Part shown: piece after piece, positions 1 to 9,450 of the stretch | Layout: each line of letters starts with the position of its first letter | Position numbering within the stretch: position 1 is the stretch's first letter | Assembly (NCBI GenBank): GCA_036936605.1 | Contig: JAUPFV010000002.1 | Location: forward strand, 165,408,813 to 165,472,812 | Source: Limnanthes douglasii subsp. nivea | Lineage: Eukaryota > Streptophyta > Magnoliopsida > Brassicales > Limnanthaceae | Reading direction: 5' to 3' | DNA length: 64,000 bases | Notes under the pieces: generated by a model | The model's database searches: none | Told to the model about the DNA's origin: nothing | What the model saw: only the letters and a program-made list of their open reading frames with translations | Program-made: the position numbers and the translations under genes

Positions 1-574
1 TGTCATCAACAAATAAAACAATGAGTATAATACCATTTGCAGAACGTTTATGACATACATAATAATCACAATTACTCTTCTTTACCCAAATTCATTGAGT
101 GCCTCACTAAACTTGCCAAACGAAACACATAGATTTTATTTCAAACAATATAATAATTTTAACAAATGACATACCTTTCCTCTCTCCCTCTGAGCAATAA
201 ACCCAGGTGGTTGCTATATATACATTTCTTCTTAGAGATCTTCATGTAAAATTTGCATTTTTTTGTCTAATGTATGCAATGGCTAATTATTTGAGATTGC
301 TAAAAAAATAAATAAACAAATAGAGGTAAACTTAGACAAGAGAAAAGGTCTCAAAGTAGTCAACACCATAAATTTGAGCATATCATTTTGCAACAAGTCT
401 TGTTTTGAGATGAGCTATCGTCCCATATGAATTCATTTTGATATTAAACACACATCTACAACCAATATCCTGTTTTCCGACAGGTAAATTAACCAACTTC
501 AAAGTACCAATATCTTCTAATCCTTTTATCTCTTAAAATATTGCACCTTCCCATCCAGAATGATATAAAGCTTC
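1..574 (-). pseudogene. Ty1/copia reverse transcriptase remnant, cut by window edge
   Basis: Read on the minus strand from about 574 down to 1, the sequence gives the start of a plant copia RT domain: an EALYHSGWEGAIF-like segment, then LVNLPVGKQDIGC, KTRLVAK and GVDYFET. After a poorer stretch it continues through KSNCDYYV, KRSANGIILIVLFVDD, so the catalytic Y/FVDD box lies at the first bases of the window. Several in-frame stops (after GAIF, after LVAK, after FSLV and others) show it is dead. The rest of the RT and the RNase H would lie to the left, outside the window. No LTR is visible. Family assignment is from conserved RT motifs; subfamily unknown. Confidence 0.85.
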
Positions 575-639
575 AGGAATAAGTTTTAGAATAGAAATAG
601 ACTCCAATAAATGGATCAATAGTCTAATAGAATGGAACT

Positions 640-1018
640 GACTGATAGAATTAAGCTTACGGTTCAATTGTCTAATTGTCATGTGAACTCCAATAAATGT
701 ACTAGTGTGTTATGTCCTAGAATGGATAAGAAATATAGAAAGAATATTAAGGATGAACCGTACTGTTTTTTTGCATTCATCATCATGATATGTTTCTGGA
801 GTACATCCGACACCGAAAATGGTAGTTAATATTTTGGATTGTACATGTTCATGTGGCCATTGGCAGTCAGAATATTTCCCTTTTGCGCATAATCTAACCA
901 GCATAGCGAAACTCAAGAAAGTCCATTTGACTTTGTGGAGACGTATTTTTATCCAACATTATATAGAGGTTGTTATGCATTGCCAATCCATCTATATTCT
1001 ACTTTTGGTCGAACTATT

Positions 1019-1053
<35 letters not shown>

Positions 1054-1690
1054 TCTCCAGCTATTCAACTAACTATGTTAAAGAGACAGCTTCGTAAGAA
1101 AAAAAGAAAATAATTCCATCAAGAGATGAACTTATTCTGTAAAAGGTCTTGCAAGGAGACAAATATTTGAGTATTATTGTTTTGTCAATTCCTTACCAAT
1201 TTGTAAGGAGACTAATTTTTGAGAATTTGTTTTCCATTGTTTTATCAATTTGTGTGACTTCTAATATGATTGAATTTAGGTAATTTAGAAGAATGATGTT
1301 GTTTTTATTTTTAAATTTTTATGTATTAATATAAGAGTTATGTTTAACGAATTACTAGATTTATAAGTTGTTTTCTATTTCATGAGATTTGATTTACTTT
1401 CTCTTCTAGCAATCTACCACTTTCTTCGCGGGCTTGTTCAATCCTTTTACACTGATTTTAGCTTTTAAAGCTCGAAGCTTTACACGCGACAAATTAGATT
1501 TTTTTTTTATCAATTTGTCCTATAAAAGCGCACTATTTTTTTTCTTGAGATCCCAACTCCATTTGGAAAAAAACACATTATGTTTTGTTTTTAATAGTCA
1601 TTTCCCAAAATAAAGATTTAAGATCGGTTTTTATTTTATTTTTAGTTTATAGATTTTTTTTTTATGTATTTTCAGGTTCAGTTTTGTCAA
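640..1690 (+). mobile_element. Mutator-like (MULE) transposase 3' fragment, copy 1
   Basis: This ~1 kb segment is repeated, with a few percent divergence and some indels, at 4656-5653. At 819-1010 it encodes VVNILDCTCSCGHWQSEYFPFAH, the CxCx(n)CxH pattern of the SWIM zinc finger that ends plant Mutator-like transposases (here the expected PCAH reads PFAH). A shifted frame then gives YFYPTLYRGCYALPIH, like the segment that follows SWIM in these transposases. The preceding residues (VLCPRMDKKYRKN) also fit. Stops and frameshifts make it non-functional. About 600 bases of AT-rich, probably 3' non-coding sequence follow. I found no terminal inverted repeat, so the true ends are unknown. Confidence 0.6.
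1022..1050. repeat. (TA)n microsatellite inside MULE fragment copy 1
   Basis: An uninterrupted TA run of about 14 repeats. The matching place in copy 2 (near 5008-5016) has only about 4 repeats, so the run grew, or shrank in the other copy, after duplication. Confidence 0.9.
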
Positions 1691-1924
1691 GGACCAGTTT
1701 GCTAAAAAAAAATATGGTTGCTTTTATTGGCTTCGACTCTAAAATCATGATAGACGCGACAAGGGTTTCCGTCTTTGTGGATCGGAAAAAAATGTTGTCA
1801 TGGTTTACTTGGAGGTATTGATGATTATTGGCATGAAATATGTTAAAGATTCAATCCCCAGTATAGTGTTTCTGACTTTTAAGCCATTTGAGACAATTAG
1901 TTCTTAAAGATAGCTTTATTGAAT

Positions 1925-2050
1925 GGAACATATCTTTACGGTTAGGTTACTTGTCTTTGTTGAAGACTCTCTCTGTACCTTGGTAATGGAGTAAGCGGGA
2001 CTATTCCTTATAATTTAAGAAATTTGATTAATATCAAGGGGTAATGAAGT
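1925..2050 (+). pseudogene. Leucine-rich-repeat (receptor-kinase type) remnant
   Basis: One frame reads LYLGNGVSGTIPYNLRNLIN, the plant extracellular LRR pattern (LxLxxNxxSGxIPxxLxNLxxL). Just before it, in a frame offset by one, is LSLLKTLSV, which fits the preceding repeat segment. Stops and a frameshift mark it as a relic. It may belong to an LRR receptor kinase or LRR protein; too little remains to say more. It sits just beyond the end of the repeat shared by the two MULE-like fragments, so capture by a transposon is possible but unproven. Confidence 0.4.
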
Positions 2051-2249
2051 AAGTGGATCGGTAATTGTAAATGGTAGATATTTAATTTGATAAGTTAATT
2101 AATCAGTTAAGTTAAAAATTTAAAATTTAAATAGTAAATATTTAGGATATATGAAATAGTAAATAATTACATACTTAAATTAAAAGGTTAAAAGTTAAAA
2201 AAATAGGAAAGATAAAAAATAATAAAATTAGAAGTCAATGATTAAGATA

Positions 2250-2313
2250 AATAATAAAAATTTAAAGGTAAATAGTAATTTAATAATAAAAATTTAAAGG
2301 TAAATAGTAATTT
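2250..2313. repeat. 32-bp tandem duplication in AT-rich DNA
   Basis: Two adjacent identical 32-bp units (2250-2281 and 2282-2313), built of AATAATAAAAATTTAAAGG and following bases. Confidence 0.85.
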
Positions 2314-3229
2314 AATAAACGTAAATGATAAGTTAGTAAAAAGTAAATGGTAAAACAGTTAAAAATATAAATAAAAATTAAAAAATTAAGTTATGGACGT
2401 TTTGGGTGTGAATTGTCGTGTGACCGTATATGAAAAAAAAAAAAAATTTTGGATGGCACGTGTCACCATTTGGTTAATTGAACGCGTCATTGACTATATA
2501 CAACATTTTTATACATAGGTGAACAATTTTGGAGAAAACGAAACCATAGTAACATTATCGCAATATGTGGCCGACATCAACTAGGGAGAAAGAAAGAGAA
2601 AATAGAAACATTTTTTGAAGAGAAGAAATAGACGTTAATATGGTCTATCAAGACGAACAAAATTGATGGCGTCAAAAGATGAGATATTGAAAATTTAGTG
2701 TGGAGATAATTTTAGATTTGAGTTGATCTTGGAGAGAATCTGAAAAACTAAAAGGATTTGGTGGTTAATTTTAAGGAAAAAAACAAAAAAAAACGAAAGG
2801 ACTTGGTACTGTTTTGGAAAAAAAAAGTGAAAACATTTTTACTATGCGGGAGTGCTTTACTTGATTTTGAAATAGTTCATTTTGTTTTTGTTTTTTTTAA
2901 TAGATCTAAATTTGTTTTCAAATAAAATTTACACGGGTATGAATAATAAGTACTAATTGTTTTTAGGTTATAAGTTTTTTAAAATTTAAATATACAAAAT
3001 TAAAAAATTAATCTTAATTCATATATCAATTTTTAGGTTGAAAATAAAATAAAAAATTTAAAAGTTGTTTGATACTAAACCATAAAATTTGAATATTTGT
3101 AAAAGAAATTTAATTCAATATTTATTGCGGTATCAAAATTTTGGGTAAATTGATTGATTTATTTAATAAAAAAAATTAATTATCCCAAAAATTAAAAGTT
3201 AGCTACATATTCATGATCAACATTTTTTT
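2314..3229. other. AT-rich stretch, no gene recognised
   Basis: Very AT-rich sequence with A and T homopolymers. No ORF with recognisable protein, no LTR pair and no RNA gene seen on either strand. Confidence 0.6.
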
Positions 3230-3599
3230 ACTAATTACAATATTTAACCTTTTATTACACATGTTCATCTAGAATTTATATTAGTGGAAAAAAGTATTAA
3301 ACAAAAATAAAATATTTCTTACAAATATCTAAGGCATATCCTGAGGAAATACTAGAGATAAACTGAAATACATGAGAAAAACTGAGAGAAAGACAATAAA
3401 TATAGACAAAAAGAACAAACTAGCAAAAGTAGAGTAGCTAGAGTGATTAAGAAAAAATAAGGGGATTTAGAGCCACCCCAAAATAATAAAAAACAAAGGA
3501 GCAAGAGAAATCAACTAGCGACAAGTCAAGGTAAACAAGATTCAGGGAAAACTAACGAGCTCCGAGCAAGGGGCGGGGGTGAGCTGCATAGAAAAATAA

Positions 3600-4655
3600 A
3601 GGAAATTAGTAATAAGAATTAGTTAAGCCAACAAATCTTGGTTCAATAGAATATGAACCGAAGATCTAAGAAATTTTGGAAAGACACCATAGAGGCAGTG
3701 GTTGTAGGGTAATAAAAAAATTCTCGCATTGGTAAGTGACAGTGCCAAAGCAAGCACATCAAATGAGATAGTTTTAAGAGTGAGACCAGTTTGGCGCCTC
3801 GTTAACCCAAGATTTCCAGTATTTGACGGAGATTGGGAAACCCAACTTAGAACTAGCATGGTTTCAAAGACTCTTAGAGAACTAGAATTATAGATGAGGT
3901 GAAAGATAGTTTCAGAGTCAGATTTGCTTAAGATCCGACGAAGTATTTAAACCCCATCTCACGAGCATTTCACGAGAAAAATCTTGTCCAGGATTGCAAG
4001 CCATAACATACTAGGAGTAGGAAGGGAAATATGATATTGTGCGTATTCTGAAGTTGATGTTATCATTCTTCGCAGTCCTGAAAGAGACATCGTTGGAGTT
4101 TATGTTAGGAGGATGAAGATAAAGATGATATTATTAATCTCTTGAAGATTGAGGCGATTCCTTGCTCTAGATGTTTTGATATTGGAAGACCAGTTCCAAA
4201 GACCATCATGAATGATATTAGAGAACTTGAGGTTTTTCCCAAGCCTATAATCTTTAATAATAATAGTTCCATAGCGCGTTACTAGAGGAGTGGTGAGAAG
4301 CCAATTTTTCATACCAGAAAGAGGTATTCAAACAATTGTCAATAGAACCCTGTACGGATTGCTAACAATAGGGCGAATGCAAATAATTTTCCTTTAAGTC
4401 TATGAACGAGATGAACCACAGTCAATATCTCTGAAATTCTTATTTTTAATTTTTTTCCAGTATTAATCTGTCAGACCAGATCGAGTCGTTGTTTTTACTA
4501 ATAATAGACCAAAGATGTTTAAGGACGACCACCTCATTCTATATTTTTAAGTCTAGAATCACAAGACCACCCTCCCTCGTGTGAGAGGTAACTTTGGACC
4601 ATGCTACTTGAGGCCCGTGAATTTTCATATCAGGGCCCGACCAGAGGAAGTGGCG
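3600..4655 (-). pseudogene. LINE ORF2 C-terminal region
   Basis: Beyond the insert the minus strand resumes as HFLWSGPDMKIHGPQVAWSK and EGGLVILDLK, the segment that follows RT in plant L1-like ORF2 proteins. Further down, DSETIFHLIYNSSSLRVFE and SLTNARIFL resemble the zf-RVT-like cysteine/histidine region and the 'W.ERN.RIF' end. Several stops are present. Some residues expected between the two halves are missing, so the insertion was accompanied by a small loss or later decay. Confidence 0.7.
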
Positions 4656-5653
4656 TAGAATTAAGCTTATGCTTCAATTGTCAAATAAATGTACTAGTGT
4701 GTTATGTCCTAGAATGGATAAGAAATATAGAAAGAATATTAAGGATAAACGGTACCGGTTTTTTCATTCATCATAATATGTTTTTGAAGTACATCCGACA
4801 CCGAAAATGGTAGTTAATATTTTAGATTGTACATGTTTATGTGGCCATTGGCAGTCAGAATATTTTCCTTTTGCGCATAATCTAACCAGCATAACGAAAC
4901 TCAAAAAAGTCCATTTGACTTTGTGGAGACGTATTTTTATCCAACATTATATAAAGGTTGTCACACATTGCCAATCCATCCATATTCTACTTTTGGTCGA
5001 ACTATTGTTATATATATGTTTCTCTAGCTGTTCAACTACCTATGTTAAAGAGACACCTTGGTAGGAAAGAAAGAAAACTATTCCATCACGAGGTGAATTT
5101 ATTCTGCAAAAGGTCTTGCAAGGAGACAAATATTTGAGTATTATTGTTTTGTCAATCTATTACCAATTTGTAAGAAGACTAATTTTTGAGAATTTGTTTT
5201 CCATTGTTTTATCAATTTATGTGACTTCTAATATGATTAAATTTAGGTAATTTAGAAAAATGTCGTTGTTTTTATTTTCAAATTTTTGTGTATTAATATA
5301 GGAGTTATGTTTCACAAATTACTAGATTTATAAGTTGTTTTCTATTTCATAGGATTTGATTTACTTTCTCTTCTAGCAATCTACCTCTTTCTTCATCATC
5401 TTGTTGAGTCCTTTTACGTAGATTTTAGCTTTTAAAGCTTGAAGCTTTGCACGCGACAAATTAGATTTATTTTATTAATTTTCCCTATAAAAATGCACTA
5501 TTATTTTCTTGAGATCCCAACTCCATTTGGAAAAAAACACATTATGTTTTATTTTTAATAGCCATTCCCAAAATAAAGATTTAAGATCGATTTTTATTTT
5601 ATTTTTAGTTTATGCAAGTTTTTTTGTATTTTCAGATTCAGTTTTGTGAAGGA
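4656..5653 (+). mobile_element. MULE transposase 3' fragment, copy 2, inside the LINE
   Basis: Homologue of 640-1690, in the same orientation. It starts at the same GAATTAAGCTTA motif, encodes VVNILDCTCLCGHWQSEYFPFAH (4807-4875), and shares the 3' non-coding portion to about 5653. It differs by a ~20-base deletion near 4687 and a shorter TA run. Its edges coincide with the break in LINE ORF2, so it was inserted into an existing LINE. I could not find a clean target-site duplication or terminal inverted repeats. Confidence 0.6.
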
Positions 5654-7927
5654 TGAATATAGATGACCAATAAACTTAACCCGCAAATAAGACATCCATG
5701 ATGAGTTGGAGTCTACCAGCATAAGAGAGGTGCTTGGAAGTCCAAGAATCAATCCTCAGGTTATTTTATGAAGGAAATGACGACAATTAGAATGGGTGAG
5801 GCGGCCGATGAGAAAGGGAACACCCAGGTATTTACCAGGAAATGTACCCTCATTAAACCCCAAAACAGAGAAGAGTTCACTACGAAGGGGATGAATGATT
5901 CCATAGAGGAAGATTTAACTTTTAGCAGGACTGATTTTGAAACCTGATAGAGAAAATAAGTCATCAAGGCCTTCTTTGATAATGAGAAGAGAGTTGGTAT
6001 CACCGTGATAGAAAATCATAATATTGCCAACACAACAAAGGTTAATGATTTTGAGTTTGTGATATTTCCAATGAAATTAATAATTATGATCATTAGTTTT
6101 TTCCTTGAGGATGTTGGAAAGAACTTGCATGACCAAAACGAAGAGAAATTAAGCAAACAAATCACCTTACAGGAGACCTTTTCTGCCATGGAAGTTACCA
6201 TGAGGGCCACCGTTGATGATGATATTGTAGGTAGGCGACAAAATGCATTGAATAATCCAATTACTCATCATTTCAGGGAAATTCATCACAACAGGAATAT
6301 CAAGAATAAGGTGCAAACGAACATTATCAAAGGCTTTTATAAGGTCGATTTTGAAGGAGACCTTTTTTCCTTTATAATTGGTGTGATACCCCTTCAGGAT
6401 TTCTTGGGAAATAAAGATATTATCAACGATGTTTCTACCAGCGATAAACGCAGATTGTGAATGGTCAATAAGATAATGAAATAATTTTTTATGCAATTAC
6501 CGAGAATTTTAGAGATGTTTTTTAGACAACATTGCAGAGCACAATCGGTCTGAAGTCCGGAACCACAGAGAGGGAGGAAATTTTAGGGATGAGAGTGATA
6601 AAAATGGAGTTCTAAGATGGGCCAACAACTCCCGATTTTGGGAGAATTCAAGAACTTTATTGTAAATATCATTACCCATGATATATTATGAGACCTTGAA
6701 GAAACTAGAATTAAACCCATCAGGTTTAGAAGATTTATTACTGTCTCTATTGAATAAGGCAGACTTGATCTCCTCGCGAGTAACATCCTAGATCATGAGA
6801 ACCTTATCTGAGTCGTTAACCTTTGATGTAAGGAGGGAGGTGACTTTCGCTAATCCAGGTTATCCTGGGGGTGGGGTGGTATGTATCGAGTACCAATCAA
6901 ATCCTTGAAGTGATTGACAGTGACCTTGGAGACTGAAGCAGGAGTGGACACAGTGATTCCAAGGTCGTTGTTAATAGAGATAATTTTAATACAGTAAATA
7001 CGAGATCTAATACAGTTATGGAAGAACTTAGTATTCATGTCACCAAGTTTGATTGAGTTTTCTCAAGATTTTTGCTTGATGAAAAATTCTTCAACACGAA
7101 TTAGAAAGACGAAAGACGAAGAAACCTCAATCTTCTTGGAGATAAGACTGAGGTTGAGAGGGTAATGAGTGAGACAAGATTGGGCATGAAAAAGGTTTTC
7201 TTGAGCTTTAGAAACCCTTGAGCTAATATCACTATAATCCTTATGGTTAAGACAATTTAGCTCAAGTTGAAGACGGTTGAGTTTTTGGGAAACTAGATTC
7301 ATCCACGAAGAATTGGTTGGGAGGTTTCAACTATCGGTGATGATATTTTTGAAAATGGGATGGATTGTTTCTTCCTTCTCTGGCGGGCTAAACCAAGGTC
7401 AAGGGTGATAGTGGTGTGGTCAAGAGAACGAAGGTAACATAAATGGGAAAATGACATAGGAAAATGGCTGTACCATTTAGGATTGACTAAGACACGATCA
7501 ATTTTGGAAAGAATATGGCGGGTAGGTTATTTATTGATCAAAGTAAACTTGAACTCAGTAGACCGAAGGTCACTAAGTTCGCAATGATTGCAACAATGGT
7601 TGAAATCTTCTATCGCGGAGGTCCAGGAATCTGAGGAGCCCACACGCTCCTCAAGATTATGAATACCATTAAAGTCATTAAGGGCTTCCCAAAGGATATT
7701 CTGATCATGAGATGCAATATAAAAAAGTCGTTTCAAAGGGAAATACGATCCGATGAAAGCATAAATAGCAGTGAAACGAAAAGAAGAGGAAATGTTGTGA
7801 CATTCAGCCATACAATGGATATATTACGGGGGGGGGAGGGGGATTGAGAAACCATGGAAATAATGTGACATTGTTTTTGCCTCACAGGATCATTTAGACC
7901 CCACACGTTCCAAGATTTAAAATTCAT
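5654..7927 (-). pseudogene. LINE ORF2: endonuclease and reverse transcriptase
   Basis: The start at 7927 reads MNFKSWNVWGLNDPVRQKQ, the first strand and catalytic Asn of the APE-type endonuclease ('SWNVRGL'). WEALNDFNGIHN near 7690 matches the GDFN block. A helical linker follows (7302-7063), then NTKFFHN (7038), then the RT core: QSAFIAGRNIVDNIF, KIDLIKAFDNVR and INGGPHGNFHGRKGL (6496-6167), and SLSGFKI and KYLGVPFLIGRL (about 5960-5770). The FADD active site appears as VGN, so the catalytic aspartates are lost. Frame changes and stops occur throughout. The reading stops abruptly at 5653, where the MULE-like fragment begins. Confidence 0.8.
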
Positions 7928-8000
7928 AAAGAAAGATACTTACACAACGTCAGGTGATGGTCGTGTCGGAGGATAAATTCATATTACCATAAGTGGAAGC

Positions 8001-8480
8001 TCAAGCAGAACGAAGCCTCTTAGGAGGTGAGTCCACTTCCTCATCACTAGTAAACTCCTTGACCTCTTCAAAAGATATCGGACGCGACTTGATGGCCGAA
8101 TCAGGCTCACACTCGAAAGGATCAGATTCCTCGGAAGTCAGACTCGAAATGGTCGGGAGGATAGCCACATTAGAGTTTTTTTTTTCAAAGGCGAGTACTA
8201 TGACAAAAAATCATATAGTTGGTGCACTGGGGAGGGAGACCTTGGTACACAAATTTGACGAGGGTGAATTTTTGAACCCCGAGATCATAATACAAATACG
8301 GAAAAAACAAAGTTTATCTTTTCTTTCCATTTTCTAATCAATGTACAAGGGAGTACCGATCACAGAACCAATATTATTAAAACCTTCCGTTGTCCAAAGC
8401 TCGAGAGAGATTAAAATTTTTAACGCAAATAGAATCTACCTTGTGGGACCTTTAATAAGAATGGCGAGTGAGAAGTTCTC
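8001..8480 (-). pseudogene. LINE ORF1 C-terminal part
   Basis: Minus-strand translation gives ELWTTEGFNNIGSVIGTPLYID, then a KDKLCFFRICIMI-like segment. This matches the conserved nucleic-acid-binding region of plant LINE ORF1 proteins (the DUF4283-type pattern 'LW..EGL..IASAVGKPL..D'). It continues into an acidic, serine-rich tail ending SPPKRLRSA and a stop at 8001-8003. At least one stop lies inside (after PLYID). The ORF2 start codon follows 73 bases downstream, as expected for a bicistronic LINE. Confidence 0.6.
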
Positions 8481-8490
8481 AAATATTAAG

Positions 8491-9150
8491 ATATTTTAGG
8501 ATAATATGTTCAATAATTAAGAGAAAAACAATTTTGGTTGAAAAATAAACTACTCGAATGATAAAGTTCGAAAATGAAATTATATAAAAAGTGAAAAAAA
8601 ATATTTCAGTCACTCAAAAGTTGGGGCGAAGGTTTGTTCAATAGCTAATTCTTATTTTTATATTGTTATTTAATTGAAAATATTTGAAATATTAAAATTT
8701 CGAATGTTAAACTGTAATTACAGAAATTAATAAATGATATTTGTAGCATTATAAATTTTATTTTAGGTAGATAAGGGTACGTCATCCATTAAAATTAGTT
8801 GTCTAGAAAGGAAATTATATAAATTTTTAATGTTAATTATTACATTATTATTGCTTTGAAATTGTTTTTGGAAACTAATCGGAAATTCCTAAAGTAAAAT
8901 AATTTCTGTATTAAATGAAAAAAATTCAAAAAGAAAGTTTCAAAGTAAAAAACTAAATCAGAACTACTAATAATAGTGAAATTTGATTTAAAAGATGGTG
9001 TTGCATTTCAAATCTTCCGCATCAAAGACGAAGTTGTTAAAGAATTTAAATAACATAGGAATTTACAGAACAAAAAAGAGGAAACTTATAACAGTTTTAC
9101 AGTCACTAAAACACATAAGCATGGGAATAGGTGAAACAAACTCTACACAA
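8491..9150. other. AT-rich spacer between LINE and PUF gene
   Basis: No protein, RNA gene or clear repeat recognised. The 5' part of the LINE may extend into it, but the sequence gives no support. Confidence 0.5.
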
Positions 9151-9152
9151 TT

Positions 9153-9158
9153 TTTATT
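9153..9158 (-). terminator. Candidate poly(A) signal of the PUF gene
   Basis: AATAAA on the minus strand, about 290 bases after the PUF stop codon at 9451. Position is plausible for a plant 3' UTR. Such hexamers are frequent in AT-rich DNA, so support is weak. Confidence 0.35.
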
Positions 9159-9450
9159 TCCATAGCCTATAAACAGAAAGGAATAAATAAAAACAAGTTA
9201 GCACAATTTGCCACCATTTGATATGGTTAATCTCTTTTCTCTTTAAGCTTCACTGCTTGAACATATTCAAAGCCAAAGATCATACAACCGAAGTTCAACG
9301 CTTCTCTTTTACATCTTATTACAGAATTTACAGGTTTCATTCCAAGAGAAGAACCATCAACCTACAAGAAACAAGAGGATCATATGGAGTTTCAAAAGAT
9401 AACAACTCAAATCAGTAGATCGATGACTTTTTCAAATCGTACCCTGCAGA

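Larger units (their letters stand above)
3230..8490 (-). mobile_element. L1-like LINE (non-LTR retrotransposon), decayed, with internal insertion
   Basis: Minus-strand order is ORF1 remnant (8480-8001), ORF2 endonuclease (7927-about 7060), reverse transcriptase (about 7040-5654), a ~1 kb foreign insert (5653-4656), then the ORF2 C-terminal region (4655-about 3600) and an AT/T-rich 3' tail to roughly 3230. This is the normal order of a two-ORF plant LINE. There are many stops and frameshifts. The 5' end is not defined: similarity fades above 8490. The 3' limit is a guess from the end of the typical T-rich LINE tail. No target duplication was found. Confidence 0.8.

Noticed and set aside
819..1097. 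92-codon ORF as an intact zinc-finger gene
   Set aside because: Only the SWIM part matches a transposase. The rest of the domain is in another frame and the ORF ends in a (TA)n-coded run.
6005..6460. 151-codon plus-strand ORF
   Set aside because: It is the complement of the LINE reverse transcriptase core, which is clearly coded on the minus strand.
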